Positions 15,997-24,005 of a DNA stretch of 64,000 nucleotides are shown piece after piece. How positions within the stretch are numbered: the first letter of the stretch is position 1; each line of letters starts with the position of its first letter. Both the position numbers and the translations under genes were made by a program. The DNA lies in contig NZ_VXLC01000010.1 of the NCBI RefSeq assembly GCF_008704205.1, forward strand, positions 1 through 64,000. Reading direction: 5' to 3'. Origin of the DNA: Nocardia colli. Its GTDB lineage: Bacteria > Actinomycetota > Actinomycetes > Mycobacteriales > Mycobacteriaceae. Under the pieces are notes generated by a model that worked only from the letters and a program-made list of their open reading frames with translations, searched no databases and had not been told where the DNA came from.

Positions 15997-17409
15997 TCAG
16001 AAATCGGGTGCCACTTCCTTCTCTTCCTTCGGCGCGCGCCGCTTGCGCGTGCCGGTGATGCGGATGGCCGAGCGCACGTCGGCCACCTCGTGGATCTTCA
16101 TGCCGCCGCGTTTGAGCGGGGTGTAGCCGGGCGGCACCAGCGCGGTGGTGAAGCCGAGCCGCTCGGCCTCGGCCAGCCTGCGTTCCAGCCCGGTCACCTT
16201 GCGTACCTCGCCGGCCAGCCCGACCTCGCCGAGGATCACCCAGCCCGCCGGAATCGCCACCTCGGAATTGGCGCTGGCGATGGCGAGCGTGATGGCCAGG
16301 TCGGCCGCGGGCTCCAGCAGCCGCATGCCGCCCACCGTCGCCGCGTAGACGTCGGACTTGCCGAGGAACACCTTGCCGCGGCTCTGTAGTACGGCCAGCA
16401 CCATCGCCACCCGGTTGTAGTCGAGCCCGCTGACCGCGCGGCGCGGATTCGGGATCTCGGTCTCCACCGTCAGCCCCTGCACCTCGGCCACCAGCGGCCG
16501 CTTGCCGTCCATCGCGACCGTCACCGCGGTGCCCGACACCGAATCGGTGCGGTGGTGCAGGAACAGCCCGGACGGGTCGTCGACGCAGGCGATGCCGTCC
16601 TCGTGCAGCTCGAAGCAGCCGACCTCGTCCGCGCTGCCGAAGCGGTTCTTCAGGCCGCGCACCATGCGCAGCGAGGAGTTCTTGTCGCCCTCGAACTGCA
16701 ACACCACGTCGACCAGGTGTTCCAGGGTGCGCGGGCCCGCGACATTGCCGTCCTTGGTCACGTGCCCGACCAGCAGCACCGCGATGCCGCTCGCCTTGGC
16801 CAGCGAGGTCAGCGCGGAGGTCACCGCGCGTACCTGGGTGACGCCGCCGATCACGCCGTCCACCTCCGGCGCCAGCATGGTCTGCACCGAGTCGACCACC
16901 AGCAGCGTCGGCTGCACCTGCTCGACGTGCCCGAGCAGGACGGAGAGATCGGATTCCGCGGCGAGATAGACCCGTTCGTGCACCGCGCCGGTGCGGTCGG
17001 CGCGCAGGCGCACCTGTCCCGCCGATTCCTCCGCGGTGACGTAGAGCGCCTTCGCGTCGTTCTGCCTGGCCCAGCGGTGCGCGACCTCGAGCAGCAGGGT
17101 CGACTTGCCGACGCCCGGCTCGCCGGAGAGCAGCACCACCGAGCCGGGGACCACGCCGCCGCCGAGCACCCGGTCGAGCTCGCTGACCCCGGTCGGCTTG
17201 GCCCTGGTGATCTGCGAGTCGATGGTGGAGATCGGCGCGGCGGCGGTGCTCGGGAGCATCGCGCGCCGGGCGGGCGCGCCCGCACCCGTCGGCGCGACGG
17301 CTACCTCGTCGACCGTGCCCCACGCCCCGCAGTCCGGGCACTTGCCCACCCACTTGGCGACCTCGTGCGTGCAGGCGGAGCACCGGAAGATCGACTTGGT
17401 CTTGGCCAC
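15997..17409 (-). CDS. radA: DNA repair protein RadA
   Basis: 470 aa. N-terminal zinc finger Cys10-Cys13-Cys24-Cys27; RecA-like ATPase with Walker A GEPGVGKS (96-103), VVDSVQT and the RadA-specific KNRFG motif (254-258); Lon-like C-terminal domain. It processes recombination intermediates. TAAGGT lies 6 nt before the GTG, making the transcript leaderless. In mycobacteria radA is followed by disA; here the gene ends 25 bp from a convergent gene and disA is absent at this spot. Confidence 0.95.
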   Translation of the reverse strand: MAKTKSIFRCSACTHEVAKWVGKCPDCGAWGTVDEVAVAPTGAGAPARRAMLPSTAAAPISTIDSQITRAKPTGVSELDRVLGGGVVPGSVVLLSGEPGVGKSTLLLEVAHRWARQNDAKALYVTAEESAGQVRLRADRTGAVHERVYLAAESDLSVLLGHVEQVQPTLLVVDSVQTMLAPEVDGVIGGVTQVRAVTSALTSLAKASGIAVLLVGHVTKDGNVAGPRTLEHLVDVVLQFEGDKNSSLRMVRGLKNRFGSADEVGCFELHEDGIACVDDPSGLFLHHRTDSVSGTAVTVAMDGKRPLVAEVQGLTVETEIPNPRRAVSGLDYNRVAMVLAVLQSRGKVFLGKSDVYAATVGGMRLLEPAADLAITLAIASANSEVAIPAGWVILGEVGLAGEVRKVTGLERRLAEAERLGFTTALVPPGYTPLKRGGMKIHEVADVRSAIRITGTRKRRAPKEEKEVAPDF

Positions 17410-17486
17410 ACGCGCACCTTACGTACCGCGTCCGACAAAACCCGCCCGTCCAGGCCCGCAGACGGCGCGTGGCCGGGAAAACGAAC

Positions 17487-17515
17487 GGCTGCCACATCCA
17501 GCAGGTGTGGCAGCC
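17487..17515 (-). terminator. Terminator of lpqE
   Basis: GGCTGCCACA (17487-17496) pairs with TGTGGCAGCC (17506-17515). Read on the minus strand, the hairpin lies about 24 nt after the lpqE stop and is followed by a T-rich run (GTTCGTTTTCCC). Confidence 0.75.
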
Positions 17516-17538
17516 ATCTCCGTAAGGGGGCTAGACGC

Positions 17539-18267
17539 TCAGTGTCCGCCCTTGTGCTCGGCCTCGGTCGCGCCGGACTTGTCCGACTCCTGCCGGGCGG
17601 TGGCAGCGCCCGCGTCGACCGGCACCTGGACCTGGACGGTGCCGTTCTGCTTGAAGTTGAACGCCACGTTGTAGGTCAGGCCCGGGGTGATGTCCTTGGT
17701 CAGGCCGGTGATCTCGATCAGGATCGGGCGCGCCTCGGGATCGACGGTGGCCTCGGCGACGTCGGCGTGGTCGGCGCCGTGCGCGTCCGGCTTGGCCGAG
17801 GTCGGGGCGGCCGAACTGGTCGGCGCGGCGTGCGCGTCGCCCGCGGGTGTCGCGGCCTTGACCGGCTTGGTGGCCGCGACCACGGTTTGCTGGGGGGACA
17901 GCTCGACCGTCGACTTGCCGGCCGCCGGGGTGATCTTCACGGTGCCGAGGTCGGTGGTCAGGCTGGTCAGCTCGTCCGGCACGGACGGGCTGTTGTTGAT
18001 GATGGACAGCGCGATGATCGCCTTGCCGCCCTTGGTGTTGTTGTATTCGGTGCCCTGGGCGGGGAAGACGATGTGCACGTTGCGCAGCGCGACCTTGCCG
18101 ATGTCGGCGTGGTTGCCGTTGATCGCGGCCACCTGGTCCGCGGTCTGCGAGATCTGGCCCGAGCTACAGCCGGTCAGCGCGATAGCCGCGCCGGCGGCGA
18201 GTGCGGCAACCGGCACCATGCGACGTCGCGCCTTCTTCAGGGCGGTCACAGCTTTCAGGGCAGTCAC
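17539..18267 (-). CDS. lpqE: Lipoprotein LpqE
   Basis: 242 aa from the GTG at 18267. Basic n-region (KKARRR), hydrophobic stretch and lipobox LTGC with Cys34 as the lipidated residue. The mature part is beta-rich with a variable Ala/Pro/His linker (GDAHAAP, DAHGADHADVAE) and a C-terminal His tail (EHKGGH) that could bind metal. M. tuberculosis lpqE belongs to the copper-responsive RicR regulon; I see no clear RicR box here. The start was chosen because GGAGGG lies 7-8 nt upstream. An in-frame ATG lies at 18297. Confidence 0.85.
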   Translation of the reverse strand: MTALKAVTALKKARRRMVPVAALAAGAAIALTGCSSGQISQTADQVAAINGNHADIGKVALRNVHIVFPAQGTEYNNTKGGKAIIALSIINNSPSVPDELTSLTTDLGTVKITPAAGKSTVELSPQQTVVAATKPVKAATPAGDAHAAPTSSAAPTSAKPDAHGADHADVAEATVDPEARPILIEITGLTKDITPGLTYNVAFNFKQNGTVQVQVPVDAGAATARQESDKSGATEAEHKGGH

Positions 18268-18611
18268 GGGTTGTCCCTCCATGTCGACCGGGCTCATCTC
18301 CGTAAGGAGAGTAATAACTAGGCAGCGTAGTAGTTCCCGCTACGGACCGGGAGCCGGGGCTCGCGACGCGCGGGTCGGTTGGTAACAGATCGGTCGAGCA
18401 TCGGCGGATCGCGAACGCACTGCCAGCTCAGGTCGGGGGGCCGGGACGGGGGCAGTGCGGGGAGGTAACCCGTTCTGGCACAACGTAATGCACACCGACC
18501 CCGTTCTGTCAAGCCCCACCGCTACCTCGTTGTGGCCCTGACCTGCACAGTTGATCGCGCCGTTACCGAGTCGCATGTTAAACTGTGAACATCGAAAGGG
18601 GCACGGGACAC
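18268..18611. promoter_or_regulatory. lpqE/carD divergent promoter region
   Basis: 344 bp without a gene. carD side: TAAACT at 18579-18584 is a good -10, and AAAGGGG at 18595-18601 is the ribosome site. lpqE side: CATCTCCGTAAGG (18295-18307) repeats exactly at 17515-17527 beyond the lpqE stop. No further conserved element is recognised. Confidence 0.5.
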
Positions 18612-19100
18612 ATGATTTTTAAGGTCGGAGACACCGTCGTTTACCCCCACCACGGAGCGGCGCTGATCGAAGCTATCGAGACTCGCACCATCAAGGGTGA
18701 GCAAAAAGAGTATCTGGTCCTGAAGGTCGCCCAAGGCGATCTGACTGTTCGGGTTCCCGCTGAGAATGCTGAATACGTCGGCGTACGTGATGTCGTCGGC
18801 CAGGAAGGTCTCGATCGAGTCTTCCAGGTATTGCGCGCGCCGCACACGGAGGAGCCGACCAACTGGTCCCGCCGTTACAAGGCCAACCTGGAGAAGCTCG
18901 CCTCCGGCGACGTGAACAAGGTGGCCGAAGTCGTCCGCGACCTGTGGCGTCGTGAGCAGGATCGTGGCTTGTCCGCCGGTGAGAAGCGGATGCTCGCCAA
19001 GGCCCGGCAGATCCTCGTCGGTGAGCTCGCGCTCGCCGAGGGGACCGATGACGGCAAGGCCGAGACGCTGCTGGACGAGGTCCTCGCCGCGGCTTCCTGA
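18612..19100 (+). CDS. carD: RNA polymerase-binding transcription factor CarD
   Basis: 162 aa starting MIFKVGDTVVYPHHGAA. Residues 1-60 form the Tudor-like RNA polymerase beta-subunit-interacting domain. The helical C-terminal domain binds DNA at the upstream edge of the promoter bubble with a conserved Trp (TNWSRRYK). CarD stabilises open complexes at rRNA and housekeeping promoters and is essential in mycobacteria. The longer frame to 18585 lacks conservation. ispD starts 2 bases after the stop. Confidence 0.96.
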   Translation: MIFKVGDTVVYPHHGAALIEAIETRTIKGEQKEYLVLKVAQGDLTVRVPAENAEYVGVRDVVGQEGLDRVFQVLRAPHTEEPTNWSRRYKANLEKLASGDVNKVAEVVRDLWRREQDRGLSAGEKRMLAKARQILVGELALAEGTDDGKAETLLDEVLAAAS

Positions 19101-19102
19101 CC

Positions 19103-19828
19103 GTGAACAAACTCGACAACGGTGCTCGTCTCACCGACGGAACCGTCGTTGCTCTGGTGCCTGCCGCCGGTCGCGGCGTCCGCCTGGGTGAAGCCACACC
19201 CAAGGCGTTCGTCCCGGTCGGCGGCAGCCCTATGGTCCGGCTCGCCGTCGAAGGTTTGATCGCCTCCGGCGCGGTCGACCGGATCATCGTTATGGTTCCC
19301 GCCGAATTCGTCGAGAGCGCCGTTGCCCTGCTGCCGCCCTCGGATTCGGTACACGTGGTCGTCGGCGGCGCCGAACGCATCGACTCGGTGCGGGCAGGTC
19401 TCGCCGCCGCACCCGAGGCCGCCTACTACCTCGTGCACGATGCCGCACGGGCGCTCACCCCGCCCGCGCTCATCGCCCGGGTCGCCGCCGAGTTGCGCGC
19501 CGGACATCTCGCCGTGGTCCCCGCGCTTCCGGTCGCCGACACGATCAAATCCGTCGACGCGGCCGGCGCGGTCACCGGCACGCCGGATCGCGCCCAGCTC
19601 CGCGCCATCCAGACCCCGCAGGGCTTCGCGGCCGGACTGCTCCGCTCGGCCTACCTCGCCGACGGCGTCCAGGCCACCGACGACGCCGGGCTCGTCGAAC
19701 TGCTCGGCGCGCAGGTGCACACCATCCCTGGCGACCCAATGGCTTTCAAGATCACCACTCCGCTCGACCTGTTGCTCGCCCACGCGGTGCTCGACGGCGC
19801 GGACCTGCGCCGGGCGGTGGCTCAATGA
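19103..19828 (+). CDS. ispD: 2-C-methyl-D-erythritol 4-phosphate cytidylyltransferase IspD
   Basis: 241 aa, GTG start. Third enzyme of the MEP isoprenoid pathway, joining CTP and MEP. Signature ALVPAAGRGVRLG (residues 17-29) with Lys34 (ATPKAF), then YYLVHDAARALTPP and the C-terminal MAFKITTPLDLLLA. Two bases from carD and a 4-base overlap with ispF: a carD-ispD-ispF operon, the usual actinobacterial order. Confidence 0.96.
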   Translation: MNKLDNGARLTDGTVVALVPAAGRGVRLGEATPKAFVPVGGSPMVRLAVEGLIASGAVDRIIVMVPAEFVESAVALLPPSDSVHVVVGGAERIDSVRAGLAAAPEAAYYLVHDAARALTPPALIARVAAELRAGHLAVVPALPVADTIKSVDAAGAVTGTPDRAQLRAIQTPQGFAAGLLRSAYLADGVQATDDAGLVELLGAQVHTIPGDPMAFKITTPLDLLLAHAVLDGADLRRAVAQ

Positions 19829-20319
19829 CCGAGCGCAGCGCGGTGGCGAATATGCGCGTCGGCATCGGCAGCGACGTGCACCCCATCGAACCCGGCCGCC
19901 CCTGCTGGATGGCCGGGCTGCTCTTCGACGGTGACGACGGCTGCGCCGGCCACTCCGACGGCGACGTCGCCGCCCACGCGCTCTGCGACGCACTCCTGTC
20001 CGCCGCCGGACTCGGCGACGTCGGCGCGGTCTTCGGCACCGGCCGCCCGGAATGGGCGGGCGTCTCCGGCGCCGCCATGCTGAAGGAAGTGCGCAGGCTG
20101 CTCGACGAGGCCGGCTTCGAGATCGTCAACGCGGCGGTCCAGGTGATCGGCAATCGACCCAAGATCGGCCCGCGCCGGGCCGAGGCCCAGCAACTGCTCG
20201 GCGAGCTGCTCGGCGCCCCGGTCTCGGTTTCCGGCACCACCACCGACGGCCTCGGACTGACCGGCCGCGGCGAGGGCATTGCCGCCATGGCAACCGCCCT
20301 GCTGCAATCCTGTCGCTGA
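19825..20319 (+). CDS. ispF: 2-C-methyl-D-erythritol 2,4-cyclodiphosphate synthase IspF
   Basis: 164 aa. Metal ligands Asp17 and His19 (GIGSDVHPI) and His51 (HSDGDVAAHAL). The C-terminal TTTDGLGLTGRGEGIAA is the family signature. Converts CDP-ME 2-phosphate to MEcPP in the MEP pathway. An extra 8-10 residue N-terminus precedes the usual MRVGIGSD; an ATG at residue 10 (19852) is possible, but the ATGA overlap with ispD supports 19825. Confidence 0.96.
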   Translation: MTERSAVANMRVGIGSDVHPIEPGRPCWMAGLLFDGDDGCAGHSDGDVAAHALCDALLSAAGLGDVGAVFGTGRPEWAGVSGAAMLKEVRRLLDEAGFEIVNAAVQVIGNRPKIGPRRAEAQQLLGELLGAPVSVSGTTTDGLGLTGRGEGIAAMATALLQSCR

Positions 20320-20383
20320 CCCCGCTCCGACGGACCCGAGCCGGTCCGGGTACAGGTCTATCTACCAGCTAGGATCGAACGCC

Positions 20384-21814
20384 GTGACGCTGCGCCTTTT
20401 TGACACCGACACGCGAACCATGCGCGACTTCGCGCCCTTGGTTCCCGGCCGTGCCTCGGTGTACCTGTGTGGTGCCACCGTGCAGGGCGCGCCACACATC
20501 GGCCACGTGCGCAGCGGCGTCGCCTTCGACGTGCTGCGCCGCTGGCTGCTCGCGCACGACTACGACGTGTGGTTCATCCGCAACGTCACCGACATCGAGG
20601 ACAAGATCCTCAACAAGGCCGCCGAGGCGGGCCGGCCGTGGTGGGAGTGGGCCGCCACCTACGAGCGCGCTTTCGACAACGCCTACGAGACCCTCGGCGT
20701 GCTGCCGCCGTCCGTCGAGCCCCGCGCCACCGGCCACATCACCCAGATGGTCGACATGATGCAGCGGCTGATCGAGCGCGGGCACGCCTACGCCTCCGAA
20801 GGCAACGTCTACTTCGACGTGGTGAGCTACCCCGATTACGGCAGCCTGTCCGGTCACCGCCTCGACGACGTGCACCAGGGCGAGAGCGCGGGCGAGGGCA
20901 AGCGCGACCCGCGCGACTTCACCCTGTGGAAGGCCGCCAAGCCCGGCGAGCCCACCTGGCCGTCGCCGTGGGGTCCGGGCCGGCCCGGCTGGCACCTGGA
21001 ATGCTCCGCGATGGCCGAGTTCTACCTCGGCCCCGAATTCGATATCCATTGCGGCGGTATGGATCTGGTGTTCCCGCACCACGAGAACGAGATCGCCCAG
21101 TCGAAGGCGGCCGGCGACGGCTTCGCCCAGTACTGGCTGCACAACGGCTGGGTGACCATGGGCGGGGAGAAGATGTCCAAGTCGCTGGGCAACGTGCTCT
21201 CCGTGCCGAACGTGCTCACCCATGTGCGCGCCGTGGAGCTGCGGTTCTACCTCGGCAGCGCGCACTACCGCTCGATGCTGGAGTACTCGGACAAGGCGCT
21301 CAACGACGCGGCCCAGTCCTATCAGCGCATCGAGGCGTTCATCCACCGCACCGCCGATCGCGCGGGCGACATCCCGGTGGGCAAGTGGACCGATGCGTTC
21401 GCCGCGGCCATCGATGACGACCTCGCCGTGCCGAAGGCGCTGGCCGAGATCCACCGTGCCGTGCACGAGGGCAACAAGGCCCTGGAATCGGGCGCGATCG
21501 ACAGCGCGCGGGACCTGGCCGGACAGGTCCGCGCCATGCTCGGTATTCTTGGTGTCGACCCGCTGGATCCGCACTGGTTCACCCCACGCGACTCGTCGGC
21601 GGCACTGGGCGCGCTCGACGTGCTGGTGCGCGCCGAGCTCGACCGCCGTCAACAGGCGCGAGCAGACAAGGATTGGGCGAGCGCCGATGCCGCCCGCGAT
21701 CGATTGCAGGCAGCCGGAATCGAGGTCACCGACACGCAAAACGGTCCCGAATGGGCCCTTGGCGCTGCGCCGCTCACGGCGCCGGACGCGCTACAACCTG
21801 GAAAGGCCAAGTAA
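20384..21814 (+). CDS. cysS: Cysteinyl-tRNA synthetase
   Basis: 476 aa from GTG. Class I synthetase: zinc Cys29 (YLCGATVQG), HIGH box PHIGH (37-41) and KMSKS at about 263-267. Further Zn ligands lie in LECSAMAEFYLG and PHHENEIAQS. The C-terminal DALR-like helical domain is complete. TAGGAT lies 8 nt before the GTG, so the leader is at most a few bases. Its position after ispF is conserved in mycobacteria. Confidence 0.96.
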   Translation: MTLRLFDTDTRTMRDFAPLVPGRASVYLCGATVQGAPHIGHVRSGVAFDVLRRWLLAHDYDVWFIRNVTDIEDKILNKAAEAGRPWWEWAATYERAFDNAYETLGVLPPSVEPRATGHITQMVDMMQRLIERGHAYASEGNVYFDVVSYPDYGSLSGHRLDDVHQGESAGEGKRDPRDFTLWKAAKPGEPTWPSPWGPGRPGWHLECSAMAEFYLGPEFDIHCGGMDLVFPHHENEIAQSKAAGDGFAQYWLHNGWVTMGGEKMSKSLGNVLSVPNVLTHVRAVELRFYLGSAHYRSMLEYSDKALNDAAQSYQRIEAFIHRTADRAGDIPVGKWTDAFAAAIDDDLAVPKALAEIHRAVHEGNKALESGAIDSARDLAGQVRAMLGILGVDPLDPHWFTPRDSSAALGALDVLVRAELDRRQQARADKDWASADAARDRLQAAGIEVTDTQNGPEWALGAAPLTAPDALQPGKAK

Positions 21815-22794
21815 TGGCAGGCAATTCGCAGCGTCGTGGTGCGATCCGCAAGGGCGGGACCAAGAAGGGCGCCGTCGTCGGCTCCGGCGGTAAGCGCAGG
21901 CGCGGGCTCGAGGGTCGCGGCGCGACCCCGCCCGCCGAGGCGCGCACCAAGCATCCGGCGGCCAAGCGCGCCGCCGCCGCGGCGAAGGCCGCGGCCAAGG
22001 GCGGCGGCGGACCGCGCGGCAGCGCGGGTCGCGCCGCCGGCCGCAAGGACGACGACAGCCCGGAGATGGTGCTCGGCCGCAACCCGGTGGTCGAATGCCT
22101 GCGCGCGGGCGTGCCCGCCACGGCGCTGTACGTCGCGCTCGGCGCCGAGAACGACGAGCGGCTGACCGAGAGCGTCAAGATGGCCGCGGACGCGGGCATC
22201 TCCATTCTCGAGGTGCCGCGCGGCGACCTGGACCGGTTGAGCGCCAACGGCATGCACCAGGGCGTCGCCCTGCAGGTGCCGCCGTACCGCTACGCGCACC
22301 CGGACGACCTGCTCGCCGAGCTGCGCAGCACGGCCGAGCCTGCGCTGCTGGTCGCCCTCGACAACATCACCGACCCGCGCAACCTCGGCGCGGTCATCCG
22401 CTCGGTCGCCGCGTTCGGCGGCCAGGGCGTGCTGATCCCGCAGCGGCGCAGCGCCAGCGTCAGCGCCGTCGCCTGGCGCACCAGCGCCGGCGCCGCGGCC
22501 CGGCTGCCCGTCGCCCGCGCGACGAATCTGACTCGCACGCTGAAGGATTGGGCGGCGCAGGGCATCCAGGTGGTCGGCCTCGACGCGGGTGGCGACACCA
22601 CCCTCGACGACTTCGACGGCCGCGAACCCACCGTCATCGTGGTCGGTTCGGAGGGCAAGGGCCTCTCGCGCCTGGTCCGGGAGAACTGCGACTCGATCCT
22701 GAGTATCCCGATGGCCGGCCCGGTCGAATCGCTCAATGCCTCCGTGGCCGCGGGCGTCGTGCTCGCCGAAATCGCGCGCCAGCGCCGCTACTGA
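21814..22794 (+). CDS. rlmB: 23S rRNA (guanosine-2'-O-)methyltransferase, TrmH/RlmB family
   Basis: 326 aa. Basic, low-complexity N-terminal tail (1-85, rich in Lys, Arg, Gly, Ala), a substrate-binding domain starting MVLGRNPVVECLRAG, and a C-terminal SPOUT knot: DNITDPRNLGAVIRS, VVGSEGKGLSRLV and IPMAGPVESLNASVAA. The AdoMet-dependent family methylates the 2'-OH of rRNA. Start codon overlaps the cysS stop (TAATG). Whether the target is the RlmB site is inference from family. Confidence 0.9.
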   Translation: MAGNSQRRGAIRKGGTKKGAVVGSGGKRRRGLEGRGATPPAEARTKHPAAKRAAAAAKAAAKGGGGPRGSAGRAAGRKDDDSPEMVLGRNPVVECLRAGVPATALYVALGAENDERLTESVKMAADAGISILEVPRGDLDRLSANGMHQGVALQVPPYRYAHPDDLLAELRSTAEPALLVALDNITDPRNLGAVIRSVAAFGGQGVLIPQRRSASVSAVAWRTSAGAAARLPVARATNLTRTLKDWAAQGIQVVGLDAGGDTTLDDFDGREPTVIVVGSEGKGLSRLVRENCDSILSIPMAGPVESLNASVAAGVVLAEIARQRRY

Positions 22795-22866
22795 CCGATC
22801 GCGAAACGCCCCCCGGCACACGGCAATAGACGCGGTGGGGCGCGTCGGCACCGTAGAATTCGCGTC

Positions 22867-23145
22867 GTGGTCATACCGAACCAGCCCATCGGCAATCCGA
22901 TCGAGCATCCGAACGCGACGGCGGTGCTCTGGCTCGGGGTGGCGAGCGTGCTCTGCTGCGGCGTGCTCGGTCCGGTGGCGTGGGCGATGGGCAAGCGTGC
23001 CCTGGACCAGATCGAGGAGTCCCACGGCGCCTACGGCGGGCGGGTTCAGGTGGTGGTCGGGTACATCCTCGGCATCATCGGCACCATCTTCATGATCATC
23101 TTCGGGGTGCTCTATCTGCTGATCCTGTTGGGCGGCAACGCTTAA
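22867..23145 (+). CDS. DUF4190-type small membrane protein
   Basis: 92 aa, two membrane helices (about 19-41, 63-88) with a basic central loop (GKRALDQIEESHGAYGG). This layout, with ALDQI between the helices, is typical of DUF4190. TAGAAT is 7 nt before the GTG, so it is probably leaderless. It converges with the crotonase gene and the two stops overlap by 4 bases. Function unknown. Confidence 0.8.
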   Translation: MVIPNQPIGNPIEHPNATAVLWLGVASVLCCGVLGPVAWAMGKRALDQIEESHGAYGGRVQVVVGYILGIIGTIFMIIFGVLYLLILLGGNA

Positions 23146-23951
23146 TCGAGGCTGGGGCGTTCCTGCTCCTCTTCGGCGTCCCAGGCCGGCCATTCCTCGC
23201 TGACGCTGCCGGTCCAGTTGGGTTGCCTGCGTTCCTTGAACGCCGCCATCGCCTCGCCGCCGTCGATGCTCTTGCTGACGTGCGCGTTCAGGTCGGTCTC
23301 CAGCTGCCCGACCATGGCCGGGCTCATCCCGAGCCCCTCCCACAGCAGCCGCTTGGACATGGCCACCGGCAGCGGCGCCGACCCGTTGGCGATGTCGTGC
23401 GCGATCGCCAAGGCCATCGGCAGCACCTCGCCGCCGGGCATGCTGCCGTTGGCCAGGCCCATCGCCTTGGCCTCGTCGCCGTCGAAGGTGCGACCGGTCA
23501 GCATGATGTCCGCGGCGTTGGCCATGCCGACCAGGCGGGGCAGCGTCCAGTGCGAGTAGCCGTCGGCCACCACGCCGCGCCGGACCTGGTTCAGCCCGTA
23601 GACCGCGTCCCGCGCCATGTAGCGCAGGTCGCACTGCAACGCGAGGGCCAGCCCGATGCCGACCGCGTGCCCGTTCACCGCGGCGATCACCGGCTTGCGC
23701 ACCCGCCACGGGGCCGGCTCGATGGTCGCGCTGACGTCGCCGACCCGGCTGGACAGATCCGCGCCCGCGCAGAACGCGGGCGGCGTCCCCGTGATCACCA
23801 CGACCCGGATATTGTCCTCGTCATCGCAGCGCTGCAACGCGGCGCTCAATTCGGCGGCCATCGCCGGGGTGAAGGCGTTCTGCTGAGCGGGCCGATTGAG
23901 CGTGAGCACGGCGATGCCCGCGGAGACATCGACGTGCAGTTCCGAACTCAT
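23142..23951 (-). CDS. Crotonase (enoyl-CoA hydratase/isomerase) with altered catalytic residues
   Basis: 269 aa. Crotonase fold with both oxyanion segments (AFCAGADLSS; VNGHAVGIGLALALQCDLRY). Aligning with rat enoyl-CoA hydratase, the two catalytic glutamates (Glu144, Glu164) correspond to Gln in LNQVRRG and Asp in ANAADIML. Simple hydratase chemistry is therefore doubtful; isomerase, hydrolase or other CoA chemistry is possible. TAACAT lies 6 nt before the ATG (leaderless). It ends in an acidic tail (EEEQERPSLD). Confidence 0.82.
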   Translation of the reverse strand: MSSELHVDVSAGIAVLTLNRPAQQNAFTPAMAAELSAALQRCDDEDNIRVVVITGTPPAFCAGADLSSRVGDVSATIEPAPWRVRKPVIAAVNGHAVGIGLALALQCDLRYMARDAVYGLNQVRRGVVADGYSHWTLPRLVGMANAADIMLTGRTFDGDEAKAMGLANGSMPGGEVLPMALAIAHDIANGSAPLPVAMSKRLLWEGLGMSPAMVGQLETDLNAHVSKSIDGGEAMAAFKERRQPNWTGSVSEEWPAWDAEEEQERPSLD

Positions 23952-24005
23952 GCCAGCATGTTAGTCGAGGTGGCCCCGCCCTGACCCGGGCCCGAAAAAC
24001 CTCGC

